Of a stretch of 64,000 bases of DNA, positions 51,791 to 60,953 are shown piece by piece. Position 1 is the stretch's first letter. Every line of letters begins with the position of its first letter. This stretch comes from an uncultured Anaeroplasma sp. (lineage in GTDB: Bacteria > Bacillota_I > Bacilli_A > Acholeplasmatales > Anaeroplasmataceae): the NCBI GenBank assembly GCA_945919465.1, contig CAMEJG010000004.1:23327-87326 (forward strand), written 5' to 3'. The notes under the pieces are model-generated. The model did not search any database. It saw only the letters and a list, made by a program, of their open reading frames with translations, and was not told where the DNA came from. The position numbers and the translations under genes were made by a program.

Positions 51791-52963
51791 ATGAGAGAAG
51801 AAAAACTTGTAGATAATTTTATTAATTATTTTAATGATAAACCATCTGATATTTTTTCGTCATCTGGAAGAATTGAATTATTAGGTAATCATACAGATCA
51901 TAATCATGGTGTTGTATTAGTAGGTGCTGTTAATCTTGATTTACTTGCAGCAGTAAGGGAAACTTCTGATGATACTATTACAGTATATTCCGAAGGATAT
52001 ACTGAATCAAAGATTAATATCAATGATTTAACTAAAAATGAAAGTGAATATGGAAATAATATAGCTATTTTAAAGGGTGTAGTATATAAGATGAAGGAAT
52101 TAGGATATAATGTAGGTGGTTTTAAGGCCTATATTAATTCTATATTACCAGCTGGGTCTGGAATTTCATCTTCTGCAGCTTATGAATGCTTAATTATTGA
52201 AATATTAAATTATTATTTTAATAATGATAAAATGGATCGCTTTGATATCGCAAGAATTGGACAATTTGCTGAAAGTGAATATTTTGGAAAACCTTGTGGG
52301 CTATTAGATCAATGTGGAGTAGCTTTTGGTGGTATTAATAGAATAGATTTTAGTGATATTAAAAATCCTAAGGTGACTCATATTGAATATAGCTTCAATG
52401 ATTATAGTCTTGTATTAGTAAATACGGGTGGTTCTCATAGTAATCTTACAGCTGAATATAAGGCTATTCCTGATGAAATGAGAGAGGTTGCAAATTATTT
52501 TAATAAAAATTATCTTAATGATGTAGATGAATTATTATTTTTAAATAATATTAAGGAGTTAAGAACAAAGGTATCTGATAGAGCAATTCTTAGAGCTATT
52601 CATTTTTATAATGAAAATAGGATAGTTGATAAAGGCTTCAATTCATTAGTAAATAATGATATAAAAGGATTCTTAGATTCTATAACAGCTTCTGGCAATT
52701 CATCATATAAGTATTTACAAAACACTTATGTAAGAACATCAAATACTCAAAACATTAATATTGGTTTAGCCCTTGCTGAAAGATATATTAATGATGGAGC
52801 TTGCCGTGTTCATGGAGGAGGCTTCGAGGGTACTATTTTGTGTTTTATAAATAATGCTGAAGTAACTGAATTTATTAATAAAATGAGCTTAGTATTTGGT
52901 AATAACAATGTTCATAAAATAGGAGTTAGAAATGAAGGCTCCTATCATGTAAAAAAATTATAA
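51791..52963 (+). CDS. galK: Galactokinase
   Basis: 390 aa, GHMP kinase family. The galactokinase signature GRIELLGNHTDHNHG is near the start, the phosphate loop is LPAGSGISSSAAYE (about residues 115-130), and CRVHGGGFEGT is the third motif. It phosphorylates galactose to galactose 1-phosphate, the substrate for the GalT encoded just upstream. AGGGG precedes the ATG. It is the last gene of the locus before a strong terminator. Confidence 0.95.
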   Translation: MREEKLVDNFINYFNDKPSDIFSSSGRIELLGNHTDHNHGVVLVGAVNLDLLAAVRETSDDTITVYSEGYTESKININDLTKNESEYGNNIAILKGVVYKMKELGYNVGGFKAYINSILPAGSGISSSAAYECLIIEILNYYFNNDKMDRFDIARIGQFAESEYFGKPCGLLDQCGVAFGGINRIDFSDIKNPKVTHIEYSFNDYSLVLVNTGGSHSNLTAEYKAIPDEMREVANYFNKNYLNDVDELLFLNNIKELRTKVSDRAILRAIHFYNENRIVDKGFNSLVNNDIKGFLDSITASGNSSYKYLQNTYVRTSNTQNINIGLALAERYINDGACRVHGGGFEGTILCFINNAEVTEFINKMSLVFGNNNVHKIGVRNEGSYHVKKL

Positions 52964-52971
52964 TAACTAAT

Positions 52972-53009
52972 AAAGATATCAATATAGAAATGTATTGATA
53001 TCTTTTTTT
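52972..53009 (+). terminator. Terminator of the galT-galK end of the locus
   Basis: AAAGATATCAATA and TATTGATATCTTT form a 13-bp perfect stem with an 8-base loop and a T-run. Confidence 0.93.
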
Positions 53010-53108
53010 ATAAATTATGTGAAAAATAAAATAAAATAATAAAATTCTCTTTTTTTATTTAATTAAAAGTGATAAAATTAAATTTATAGAAAGAAGGGGA
53101 TGATTGGT

Positions 53109-54260
53109 ATGAAAGGCATCATATATTTTCTTAAAAAATATGGTAATACCTCATTTGATGAGCTTCCATTTAATGAAATTGATATATTAATATTAGCACA
53201 AATTTCATATTTAAATGTTGATGTTTATGCTAATAATCCTAATGAAAAAACCTATGTAAAGGATGTAATTAAAAAAGAATATAGAGCTCGTTTAGTTGAT
53301 AAAACAATGGTTCATAAGATGAATGAGAAGCTTGTAAATGTATTTCCTGATACTACAAGATATAATAATGTATATTTTAAGCATTGGACTAATGATATAA
53401 GATTTGATATTGCTAAAAAGAGTAGTGATGCAAAACAATTTTTTGCGATGACATTTTTTTTGAATGATTTTATGGTGATTGCCTATAGAGGTACAGATTT
53501 AACATTAGTAGGATGGGAAGAGGATTTTAATTTAACCTATGAAGAAGAAGTACCTAGTCAAACTGAGGCAGTAAAATATTTAAATAATATATATGATTTA
53601 TATAAAATTCCTATGTATGTATGTGGACATTCAAAGGGTGGAAACCTTGCAAGTTATGCAGCAGCATTTTGTAATCCTTTAGCTTTAGATAAAATAATAA
53701 GTATTTATAGTTTTGATGGACCAGGATTTTCTAATAATAATATTTTAAATAGCCCCCAATTTACAAAAATGAGAGAAAAACTTCACACTCTTTCAGCTCA
53801 TATTTCTTTTGTAGCATTATTATTATATCATGTTGATGATATTGAATTTATTGATAGTAAAGGATTCTTATTTATGCAGCATGCTGCCTTTAATTGGAAA
53901 ATTGATGGAAATAATAAGCTATTAAGAATTAAAGAAAATTCTATTGAATCAAAGATATTTGATGAAATAGTAATTGAAATAGGTAAGAATATTACTTTAA
54001 CGGAAAGAAAAAAATTTGGAGAAATATTATTTCTTTTAGCAAAGGAAAATCCGGAAAGTAATTTAGTTGATATTGTTCATAGACCTATATCATATTTATA
54101 TGGTATAATTAAAAGAAGAAAAACTCTATCTAAGTCTAAACTAGTTTTTTTTAAGTATATCTTAAGAAAAATTAGACGTTCTATTAAAACAGTATTAGCT
54201 AGAAGAGTCGGATTTAAGGGTCATAGAATGAAAACATTGAAAAAGGATTTTAGAATTTAA
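53109..54260 (+). CDS. Mbeg1-like (DUF2974) alpha/beta-hydrolase, putative lipase
   Basis: 383 aa from ATG 53109, 9 bases after AAGGGG; the track starts three codons earlier. The nucleophile elbow is CGHSKGGNLASYAA (Ser at about residue 177), preceded by VIAYRGTD, a lipase-like oxyanion strand. The family is widespread in gut Firmicutes; its substrate is unknown. The C-terminal 40 residues are strongly basic (KYILRKIRRSIKTVLARR). surE follows after 2 bases, so the two are coupled. Confidence 0.85.
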   Translation: MKGIIYFLKKYGNTSFDELPFNEIDILILAQISYLNVDVYANNPNEKTYVKDVIKKEYRARLVDKTMVHKMNEKLVNVFPDTTRYNNVYFKHWTNDIRFDIAKKSSDAKQFFAMTFFLNDFMVIAYRGTDLTLVGWEEDFNLTYEEEVPSQTEAVKYLNNIYDLYKIPMYVCGHSKGGNLASYAAAFCNPLALDKIISIYSFDGPGFSNNNILNSPQFTKMREKLHTLSAHISFVALLLYHVDDIEFIDSKGFLFMQHAAFNWKIDGNNKLLRIKENSIESKIFDEIVIEIGKNITLTERKKFGEILFLLAKENPESNLVDIVHRPISYLYGIIKRRKTLSKSKLVFFKYILRKIRRSIKTVLARRVGFKGHRMKTLKKDFRI

Positions 54261-54262
54261 TT

Positions 54263-54994
54263 ATGGATATTTTAGTTGTAAATGATGATGGATTTGATTC
54301 TATAGGTATTAGAATTCTTGCTAAAAAATTAAAAAAATATGGCAATGTAACTATTATTGCACCTAATTCTTGCCGAAGTGCTTCTTCACATGCGATTGAG
54401 GTTAAAAATCCTATTACAGTAAAAAAAGAAGCTAATTACGAAGGAATTGAGGTTTATTCTCAATCAGGTTATCCTGCTGATTCAGTTAGAATTAGTGATA
54501 CAATATGTAATAAAAAATTTGATATTTGTTTTAGTGGCGTTAATGATGGTTTGAATTTAGGTACAGATATTTTTTATTCTGGTACTAGTGCTTCTGCTAG
54601 AGAGGCTCATATAGAAAAAATGTATTCTGTAGCTATTTCATGTGATAAAAATTCTTTTGATATTGTAGAAAAAGAATTAGATATGGTTTTAGAATATATA
54701 TTCAATAATAATTTATTTAGCTATCTATATACCTTAAATATTAATTTTCCTATAGGAAAATATAATAAAAGTAAAGGTATAAAATTTGCTCATCAGGGCT
54801 ATAAGCTATTTAAAACAGGATTTATTAAAATAGATGATAATAGCTATATTGAACATGGTCATTATATTGAAGAGGATAAAAATACTGAATCTGATGTATA
54901 TTTAGCTAATGAGGGATATATTACAATAGTACCAATTAGCTTAGATCAAACTAATTATGATTCTTTAGATAAATTGAAGAATAAATTTAATTAA
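54263..54994 (+). CDS. surE: 5'/3'-nucleotidase SurE
   Basis: 243 aa. The start DILVVNDDGFDSIGI holds the metal-binding Asp pair, followed by APNSCRSASSH with a metal-site Asn/Ser and SGVNDGLNLGTDIFYSGTSA with the conserved Asn. SurE dephosphorylates nucleoside monophosphates and is tied to stationary-phase survival. It lies 2 bases after the hydrolase gene and 13 bases before yqeY. Confidence 0.93.
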   Translation: MDILVVNDDGFDSIGIRILAKKLKKYGNVTIIAPNSCRSASSHAIEVKNPITVKKEANYEGIEVYSQSGYPADSVRISDTICNKKFDICFSGVNDGLNLGTDIFYSGTSASAREAHIEKMYSVAISCDKNSFDIVEKELDMVLEYIFNNNLFSYLYTLNINFPIGKYNKSKGIKFAHQGYKLFKTGFIKIDDNSYIEHGHYIEEDKNTESDVYLANEGYITIVPISLDQTNYDSLDKLKNKFN

Positions 54995-55007
54995 AGGAAG
55001 TGAAAAA

Positions 55008-55433
55008 ATGTTATTTGAGGATTTACAAAAGGATAATATTACTGCATTAAAAAATCATGATAAAATTGCAAGAAGTATTTTATCAATTGTTTATGGTAAA
55101 TGTAAAAATGAATCAATTGAACAAGGATTAAATGCTAAAAGCTTATCTGATGAGGATACATTAAGAATTATCCAAAAGACAATTAAAGAGCTTGAGGAAG
55201 AAAAGAAAAGCTTTTTAATAGCTAAAAGAGAAGAAAAGGTTGAAGAGCTTGAAGCTCAAATAAAGGTAATTGAAAAATATTTACCAAAACAATTATCAGA
55301 AGCTGAAATTAAAGATATAATTTCAACTTTAGAGGATAAAAAAATACCTTCTATTATGAAATTCTTTAAAGCAAATTATTCTGGTAAATGTGATATGGGA
55401 TTAGTGTCAAAAATTGCCAAAGAATTTCAGTAA
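55008..55433 (+). CDS. yqeY: GatB/YqeY domain protein
   Basis: 141 aa. A helical protein with MLFEDLQKDNITALKNHDKI at the start, the charged KELEEEKKSFLIAKREEK helix, and IEKYLPKQLSEAEIKDII, the core of the YqeY family. It shares the tail domain of GatB and may bind tRNA, but its role is not established. AAAGGAAG precedes the ATG. It is the last gene of the hydrolase-surE-yqeY unit. Confidence 0.9.
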   Translation: MLFEDLQKDNITALKNHDKIARSILSIVYGKCKNESIEQGLNAKSLSDEDTLRIIQKTIKELEEEKKSFLIAKREEKVEELEAQIKVIEKYLPKQLSEAEIKDIISTLEDKKIPSIMKFFKANYSGKCDMGLVSKIAKEFQ

Positions 55434-55456
55434 AACTATGTAAAAAAATGTGAAAG

Positions 55457-55487
55457 TAGTGGTTCGTATTGAATCACTATTTTTTTA
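55457..55487 (+). terminator. Terminator of the surE-yqeY unit
   Basis: TAGTGGTTC-GTATT-GAATCACTA pairs over 9 bases (one wobble), followed by eight Ts. A -35-like TTGAAT (55469-55474) lies inside it. Confidence 0.85.
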
Positions 55488-55489
55488 TG

Positions 55490-55519
55490 CTAAAATGACT
55501 AACTGAGTTAGGATTTTAG
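55490..55519 (+). promoter_or_regulatory. 30-bp nested dyad, MarR operator candidate
   Basis: Outer arms CTAAAAT (55490-55496) and ATTTTAG (55513-55519) enclose inner arms CTAACT (55499-55504) and AGTTAG (55506-55511). TTGAAT (55469), 16 bases and TAAAAT (55491-55496) form the likely promoter, so the dyad covers the -10 box and start point and runs up to the ribosome site. MarR proteins bind dyads of this size. Confidence 0.82.
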
Positions 55520-55528
55520 GAGGTAGCT

Positions 55529-55948
55529 ATGACTTTAGAACAATTCAATTATTATTTTAATAAAATGATTGAGGTTAAGCCTCGAAAAATAAAAGTACTA
55601 GAACCACAAAATGGCGAACAATTTTTAATTTTATATTTAGGTCATAATTCTAATAGAGAAATTATTGCAAAAAATCTTAGTGATGAATTAGATTGCTCGA
55701 CTGCAAGAATTGCTGTACTTTTGAATCGCTTAGAAAAAAAGAAAATCATTAAAAAGGTTCAAGCAAGTGATAAAAGAAAAGTAATTGTTTCACTGACGGA
55801 ATTAGGATATGACATATATAATAGAAAATTACTTTTTTTAAAAGACTATATTGCAAGAATATTAACAACAATAGGTAATGATGAATTAGATAGATTCTTT
55901 GATACACTAAAAAAAATTACACAGATTGGAGAAGAGATTAATGATTAA
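55529..55948 (+). CDS. MarR-family transcriptional regulator
   Basis: 139 aa. The winged helix is seen in REIIAKNLSDELDCSTARIA, then VLLNRLEKKKIIKKV and the wing ASDKRKVIVSLTELG. AGGAGGT precedes the ATG. It overlaps the first ABC exporter gene by 8 bases. MarR proteins beside exporters usually repress them until a drug or metabolite binds; the operator candidate at 55490 supports autoregulation. Confidence 0.92.
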   Translation: MTLEQFNYYFNKMIEVKPRKIKVLEPQNGEQFLILYLGHNSNREIIAKNLSDELDCSTARIAVLLNRLEKKKIIKKVQASDKRKVIVSLTELGYDIYNRKLLFLKDYIARILTTIGNDELDRFFDTLKKITQIGEEIND

Positions 55949-57704
55949 GTTATTAAAAAATTTAAAATTAAAGGATTATTTATATATTTTATTATTAATA
56001 ATATTTATTGTTGGACAAGTATGGTTAGATTTAACATTACCTGATTATACTAAGGAATTAACACTTGCAATTTCAACTGAAACTGCAACAATGGATATCA
56101 TTCTAACTAATGGTGGGATGATGATTCTATGTGCTGTAGGATCAATGCTATTTGCGATGGCTAGTGTATTTTGCTGTAGTCAAATAGCAGCAAGCTTCGC
56201 AAAAAATATTCGAACTAAGCTATTTGATCAGGTAATGAATTTTTCAAATTTAGAAATGAATGAATTTTCTACTCCTTCATTAATTACACGAACTACTAAT
56301 GATGTTGTACAAATTCAAAATTTTATGGCTATGGGCTTACAAATGATAATAAAAGCTCCAATAATGGCAATTTGGGCAATTTGTAAAATCTCTACAACTA
56401 GAATTGAATGGACTTTAGCTGCAATTATTTCTGTAGCTATTATAATAACAGTAGTTGTAATATTAGTAGCATTATGCTTACCAAAATTTAGATTAATTCA
56501 AAAGCTTACAGATAAATTAAATGATACTACAAGAGAAAATATTACTGGTGTTAGAGTAGTTAGAGCCTATAATTCAATGGATTATCAGGAAAATAAATTT
56601 AAGAAAGCTAATGATGAGATTACTAAAACTAATTTATTTACCTCAAGAGCTATGGGCTTATTAAATCCAGTTATGACAATTTGTATGAATGGACTAACCT
56701 TATCTATTTATTTAATAGGTGCTATTTTAATTAATCAGGTTAATATGACAAATATTACAGCTGGTATGATTGAAAGAGGAGAATTATTTGCAAATATGAG
56801 TATTTTTACTCAATATGCAATGCAAGTAATTATGGCATTCATGATGTTAATAATGATATTTATTATACTTCCTAGAACTATGGTTTCAGCAAAAAGAATT
56901 AATGAAGTATTAGATAAAAAAATATCTATTAAAGATGGTACATTAGCTAATGGGAATGATTCTGGATTAATTGAATTTAAAAATGTTTCTTTTAGCTATC
57001 AAGGTGATGATTATTATGCTTTATCTGATTTGAATTTTTCAATTAATAAAGGAGAAACTGTAGCCTTTATCGGAAGAACAGGCTCAGGTAAATCAACAAT
57101 AATTAACTTATTAAATAGATTTTATGATGTTACTAAGGGTGAAATCATTATTGATGGAGAAAATATAAAGAATTATAAGGAAGAAGCATTAAGAAATAAA
57201 ATAGCTACTGTAGCACAAAAAGCAGTTTTATTTCAAGGTGATGTAAAGGAAAATATATTATATGGATGTAATGATACAAAAGATGATGATCCTAAAATAA
57301 ATAAGGCTATTCAAATAGCTCATGCTGATTTTATCTATAATTTAGAAAATGGTATTCATCATCATGTAGCTCAAGGAGGCAGTAATTTTTCGGGTGGACA
57401 AAAACAAAGAATATCTATTGCTAGGGCTATATATAAGGATTCTAGTATTATTATATTTGATGATTCATTTAGTGCTCTTGATTATAAAACTGATTATTTA
57501 GTAAGAAAATCAATAAAAGAAGAATTAAAGGATAGAACTATTATAATAGTAGCTCAAAGAATAGGTACTATAAAAAATGCTGATAAAATTATTGTATTAG
57601 ATGATGGAAAGATTTCTGGAATAGGTACTCATGAGGAATTATTGAATAACAATGAGATTTATAAAGAAATTGCCTTATCTCAATTATCAAAGGAGGAATT
57701 ATAA
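55941..57704 (+). CDS. ABC exporter subunit with degenerate ATP site (BmrC/LmrC-like)
   Basis: 587 aa from ATG 55941 (the track starts at an upstream TTG). Six membrane helices are followed by a nucleotide-binding domain: Walker A GRTGSGKST, signature NFSGGQKQRISIARA and Walker B IIIFDDSFSALD. The catalytic Glu after Walker B is Asp here, and the switch His is Gln (VAQRIGT), the hallmarks of the non-catalytic half of heterodimeric exporters. The canonical partner follows 1 base after the stop. The pair should export drugs or amphipathic compounds under MarR control. Confidence 0.92.
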   Translation: MIKLLKNLKLKDYLYILLLIIFIVGQVWLDLTLPDYTKELTLAISTETATMDIILTNGGMMILCAVGSMLFAMASVFCCSQIAASFAKNIRTKLFDQVMNFSNLEMNEFSTPSLITRTTNDVVQIQNFMAMGLQMIIKAPIMAIWAICKISTTRIEWTLAAIISVAIIITVVVILVALCLPKFRLIQKLTDKLNDTTRENITGVRVVRAYNSMDYQENKFKKANDEITKTNLFTSRAMGLLNPVMTICMNGLTLSIYLIGAILINQVNMTNITAGMIERGELFANMSIFTQYAMQVIMAFMMLIMIFIILPRTMVSAKRINEVLDKKISIKDGTLANGNDSGLIEFKNVSFSYQGDDYYALSDLNFSINKGETVAFIGRTGSGKSTIINLLNRFYDVTKGEIIIDGENIKNYKEEALRNKIATVAQKAVLFQGDVKENILYGCNDTKDDDPKINKAIQIAHADFIYNLENGIHHHVAQGGSNFSGGQKQRISIARAIYKDSSIIIFDDSFSALDYKTDYLVRKSIKEELKDRTIIIVAQRIGTIKNADKIIVLDDGKISGIGTHEELLNNNEIYKEIALSQLSKEEL

Positions 57705-57705
57705 A

Positions 57706-59499
57706 ATGCCACCAATGAATAGACATTTACCAAAAGAAAAAGGAGATTTTAAATCTCTAAAAAAGCTTTTAGTTTATACTAAAAAATATCATGTAGCGAT
57801 AATTATTGCGTTTATTTGTGCAATAATTGCAGCTATAGCTACAATAATTGGACCAAGTGTAATGTCAGATTTAACTGATATTATTCAAAAGGGATTATTA
57901 TCACCAAATGAAATTGATATTACTAGTGTTATTAAAACATCATTAATATTAATATCAATATATGCTTGTGGGGCAATTATTTCATATATTCAACAATATA
58001 TTATGGCAACAGTAACTCAAAAAACAGCTAATTCCTTAAGAGGTGATATCAATAAAAAAATAAATAAATTACCTTTATCATATTTTGATACCTCATCTAC
58101 AGGAGATATGCTATCAATAGTAACAAATGATATTGATATTATTAGCCAAACAATATCATCAAGTATAGCAAATTTTGTTAGTGCCATTGTTTTACTTTTT
58201 GGTGTTATCATAATGATGTTTGTTAAAAACTGGATTTTAGCATTAACAGTTATAATTTGTTCACTATTAGGCTTTATTCTAATGGGTTTAATTTTATCTA
58301 AATCTCAAAAATATTTCAATCATAAACAAGAATATTTAGGTAAAATGAATGGACATATTGAAGAAATTTATACTAATCATAATGTTGTAAAATCCTATAA
58401 TGCAATAGCTAAAGAAAAAGAAGAATTTCAAAAATTTAATGAAGGATTATATGAAAATAACTGGAAAAGTCAATTCCTTTCAGGATTAATGCATCCATTA
58501 ATGGGATTTATTGGTAACTTTAGTTATGTAATGATTTTCATTGTAGGAGTTGCAATTTCAATTTCAGGAAGTAGCTTCTTATCCTTTGGAATAATCTTAG
58601 CATTTACAATGTATGCTAGATTATTTAATCAACCATTAAATACTATTGCTCAATCAATGACAAATTTACAACAAGCAAGTGCAGCATCAAAAAGAGTATT
58701 TAATTTACTTGAACATGAAGAAATGGAAAAAGAGGATAATAAAATTAAATCTATTTCTAATGTATTAGGTAATATTGAATTTAAAAATGTTAATTTTAGA
58801 TATGTAGAGGATAAACCAATTATTGATAATTTTTCAGTTAGTATCAAAGCTGGCCAAAAGGTCGCAATAGTTGGACCTACAGGAGCTGGAAAAACAACAA
58901 TTGTAAATTTATTAATGAGATTTTATGAGGTTTCATCAGGAGATATTATTATTGATGGAATATCAACAAAAAATATGACTAGAGAATGTGTTCATGATAT
59001 GTTTGATATGATACTACAGGATACTTGGCTATTTAATGGTACTATTAGAGAAAACCTAGTATATAATAAAGAAAATGTATCTGATGAAAAAATAATTGAG
59101 GTATGTAAATCTGTAGGCCTATCTCATTTAATTGAATCATTACCTCATGGTTTAGATACAATTATCGATGAAAAGGCGAATTTATCAGAAGGACAAAAAC
59201 AACAATTAACTATCGCAAGAGCGATGCTTAAGGATTCTCCTCTTTTAATTTTAGATGAGGCAACTAGTAATGTTGATACAAGAACTGAGCTAATAATCCA
59301 AAATGCAATGGATAATTTGACTTTAAATAGAACTAGCTTTGTCATAGCTCATAGATTATCTACTATTAAAAATGCTGATATTATTTTAGTAATAAATAAT
59401 GGTAATATAATAGAAAAGGGAAATCATAAGGAGTTATTAGCAAAGAAGGGCTTTTATGCAGATTTATATAATAGCCAATTTCAAACAATTCTAGAATAA
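57706..59499 (+). CDS. ABC exporter subunit with canonical ATP site (BmrD/LmrD-like)
   Basis: 597 aa from ATG 57706, after AGGAGGAATTATAA; the track's 57652 start is inside the previous gene. Six membrane helices, then Walker A GPTGAGKTT, Walker B LLILDEATSNVD with the catalytic Glu, and switch His in IAHRLS. Its signature is LSEGQKQQ, with E replacing the usual second G position of LSGGQ, so the changed signature pairs with the partner's Walker A. It forms a heterodimer with the preceding subunit. The - strand ORFs inside are shadows. Confidence 0.93.
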   Translation: MPPMNRHLPKEKGDFKSLKKLLVYTKKYHVAIIIAFICAIIAAIATIIGPSVMSDLTDIIQKGLLSPNEIDITSVIKTSLILISIYACGAIISYIQQYIMATVTQKTANSLRGDINKKINKLPLSYFDTSSTGDMLSIVTNDIDIISQTISSSIANFVSAIVLLFGVIIMMFVKNWILALTVIICSLLGFILMGLILSKSQKYFNHKQEYLGKMNGHIEEIYTNHNVVKSYNAIAKEKEEFQKFNEGLYENNWKSQFLSGLMHPLMGFIGNFSYVMIFIVGVAISISGSSFLSFGIILAFTMYARLFNQPLNTIAQSMTNLQQASAASKRVFNLLEHEEMEKEDNKIKSISNVLGNIEFKNVNFRYVEDKPIIDNFSVSIKAGQKVAIVGPTGAGKTTIVNLLMRFYEVSSGDIIIDGISTKNMTRECVHDMFDMILQDTWLFNGTIRENLVYNKENVSDEKIIEVCKSVGLSHLIESLPHGLDTIIDEKANLSEGQKQQLTIARAMLKDSPLLILDEATSNVDTRTELIIQNAMDNLTLNRTSFVIAHRLSTIKNADIILVINNGNIIEKGNHKELLAKKGFYADLYNSQFQTILE

Positions 59500-59575
59500 G
59501 ATTGTATTTTTCATTATCTATTGGTATAATTATTTTAGAATTATTCACAATCAATACATATGAAAGGTTGATAAT

Positions 59576-60451
59576 ATGGAAGAAATAAAAATAAAAGCCT
59601 ATGATTCCTTTGATTTATATGCAATATATAGTGAAGCAAAAGAACCTAAAGGAATGGTTCAAATTATACATGGTATGTCAGAACATAAGGAAAGATATAT
59701 TCCTTTTATTCAAAGATTAAATGATAATGGCTATACAGTAATAATTAGTGATAATAGAGGTCATGGTAAAAGTGTTTCAAAGGAATATCCATATGGTCAC
59801 ATAGAATCCTATGATGTTATGGTTAGTGATCAATATATGGTTACTAAATGGATAAAGGAAAAAAATCCTAAATTAGATTTATATATGTTTGCCCATTCTA
59901 TGGGTAGTGTTATCGCAAGAAATTACTTAATGACTCATGATAATGAAATTAAAACCTTAATATTATCAGGTACTGTTTTTTGTCCTTTGGGTATTAGTAT
60001 TCCTTGTATTTTAGGCGATTTATTATCAATTGGAAAGAATAAATATAAAACAAGTAATATCTTATTTTATTTTGCAAATAATTTTTCTATTAAAGAAGAT
60101 AATTCTTGGTTAACAGTAGATAAAGAAAATGTAGAGGATTATAATAATGATCCTTTATGTGGCTTTAAATTTACTAACTATGGATATAAAAATCTCTTTA
60201 AAATGGTAAAGAATCTAAAAATATTTAGAAAATATAATGTAAAAAATCCAACACTAAGAATTGTTTCACTTTCTGGTAAATTAGATAGAACTACAGGAGG
60301 TACAAAGAATTTAAAGAAATCTATTAAGCTTTTAAATAGAATTGGTTATAGAAATACAAGCTTTATAGAATATGATAATATGAGGCATGAAATCTTATTT
60401 GAAAAGGATAATAATGCTATTTATTTAGATATCTTTGAATTCTTAAGATAA
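59576..60451 (+). CDS. Alpha/beta hydrolase, lysophospholipase/monoacylglycerol lipase type
   Basis: 291 aa, cytoplasmic. The hydrolase_4 pattern is clear: IHGMSEHKERYIPFIQRL near residue 30, DNRGHGKS, the nucleophile in FAHSMGSVIAR (Ser about residue 108), and a C-terminal His in NMRHEIL. It likely hydrolyses acylglycerols or lysophospholipids. GAAAGGTTG precedes the ATG. It is followed after 1 base by the NUDIX gene, opening a compact run that ends at the 62447 terminator. Confidence 0.88.
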   Translation: MEEIKIKAYDSFDLYAIYSEAKEPKGMVQIIHGMSEHKERYIPFIQRLNDNGYTVIISDNRGHGKSVSKEYPYGHIESYDVMVSDQYMVTKWIKEKNPKLDLYMFAHSMGSVIARNYLMTHDNEIKTLILSGTVFCPLGISIPCILGDLLSIGKNKYKTSNILFYFANNFSIKEDNSWLTVDKENVEDYNNDPLCGFKFTNYGYKNLFKMVKNLKIFRKYNVKNPTLRIVSLSGKLDRTTGGTKNLKKSIKLLNRIGYRNTSFIEYDNMRHEILFEKDNNAIYLDIFEFLR

Positions 60452-60452
60452 T

Positions 60453-60941
60453 ATGTTTGATTATTGTTATGAATGTGGCACTAAATTAGAAATAAAAGAA
60501 TTAGAACATGAAGGATTAATTCCCTTTTGTCCTAAATGCAAGGAATTTAGATTTCCAATATTTTCATCTGCAGTGAATGTTGTAATTCTAAATAAAGAAC
60601 AAACTAAAACTTTATTTGTTAAACAATATGGTATTGATAATTATAGATTAGTTGCTGGATATATTAATAAGGGTGAAAATGCAGAAGAAGCATTAATTAG
60701 AGAGCTTAATGAGGAGCTTGGTGTTTCTCCTATAGAATTTCATTTCCAAAGAACTATCTATTTTGAAAAGAGCAATACTTTAATGATTAATTATTATGCT
60801 TTATTAGATAATGAAGAGGTATATCCTAATTATGAGATAGATTCTTATAAATGGTTTGATCTTGATGAAGGAATTGAAGCAATTAAAAAGGCTTCACTTG
60901 CTTCAATTTGTTATAATTATTATTTAGAGCATAGAAAATAA
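60453..60941 (+). CDS. NUDIX hydrolase with N-terminal zinc ribbon (NudC-like)
   Basis: 162 aa. A zinc ribbon CYECGTK...CPKCKEF occupies the first 30 residues, followed by the NUDIX box GYINKGENAEEALIRELNEE-LGV, which matches G-x5-E-x7-R-E-U-x-E-E-x-G-U. It hydrolyses a nucleoside diphosphate linked to another group; the ribbon plus NUDIX layout recalls NADH pyrophosphatases, though the NudC SQPWPFPxS motif is not seen. It starts 1 base after the hydrolase gene, without an obvious ribosome site. Confidence 0.87.
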   Translation: MFDYCYECGTKLEIKELEHEGLIPFCPKCKEFRFPIFSSAVNVVILNKEQTKTLFVKQYGIDNYRLVAGYINKGENAEEALIRELNEELGVSPIEFHFQRTIYFEKSNTLMINYYALLDNEEVYPNYEIDSYKWFDLDEGIEAIKKASLASICYNYYLEHRK

Positions 60942-60953
60942 TATGGTGATTAT

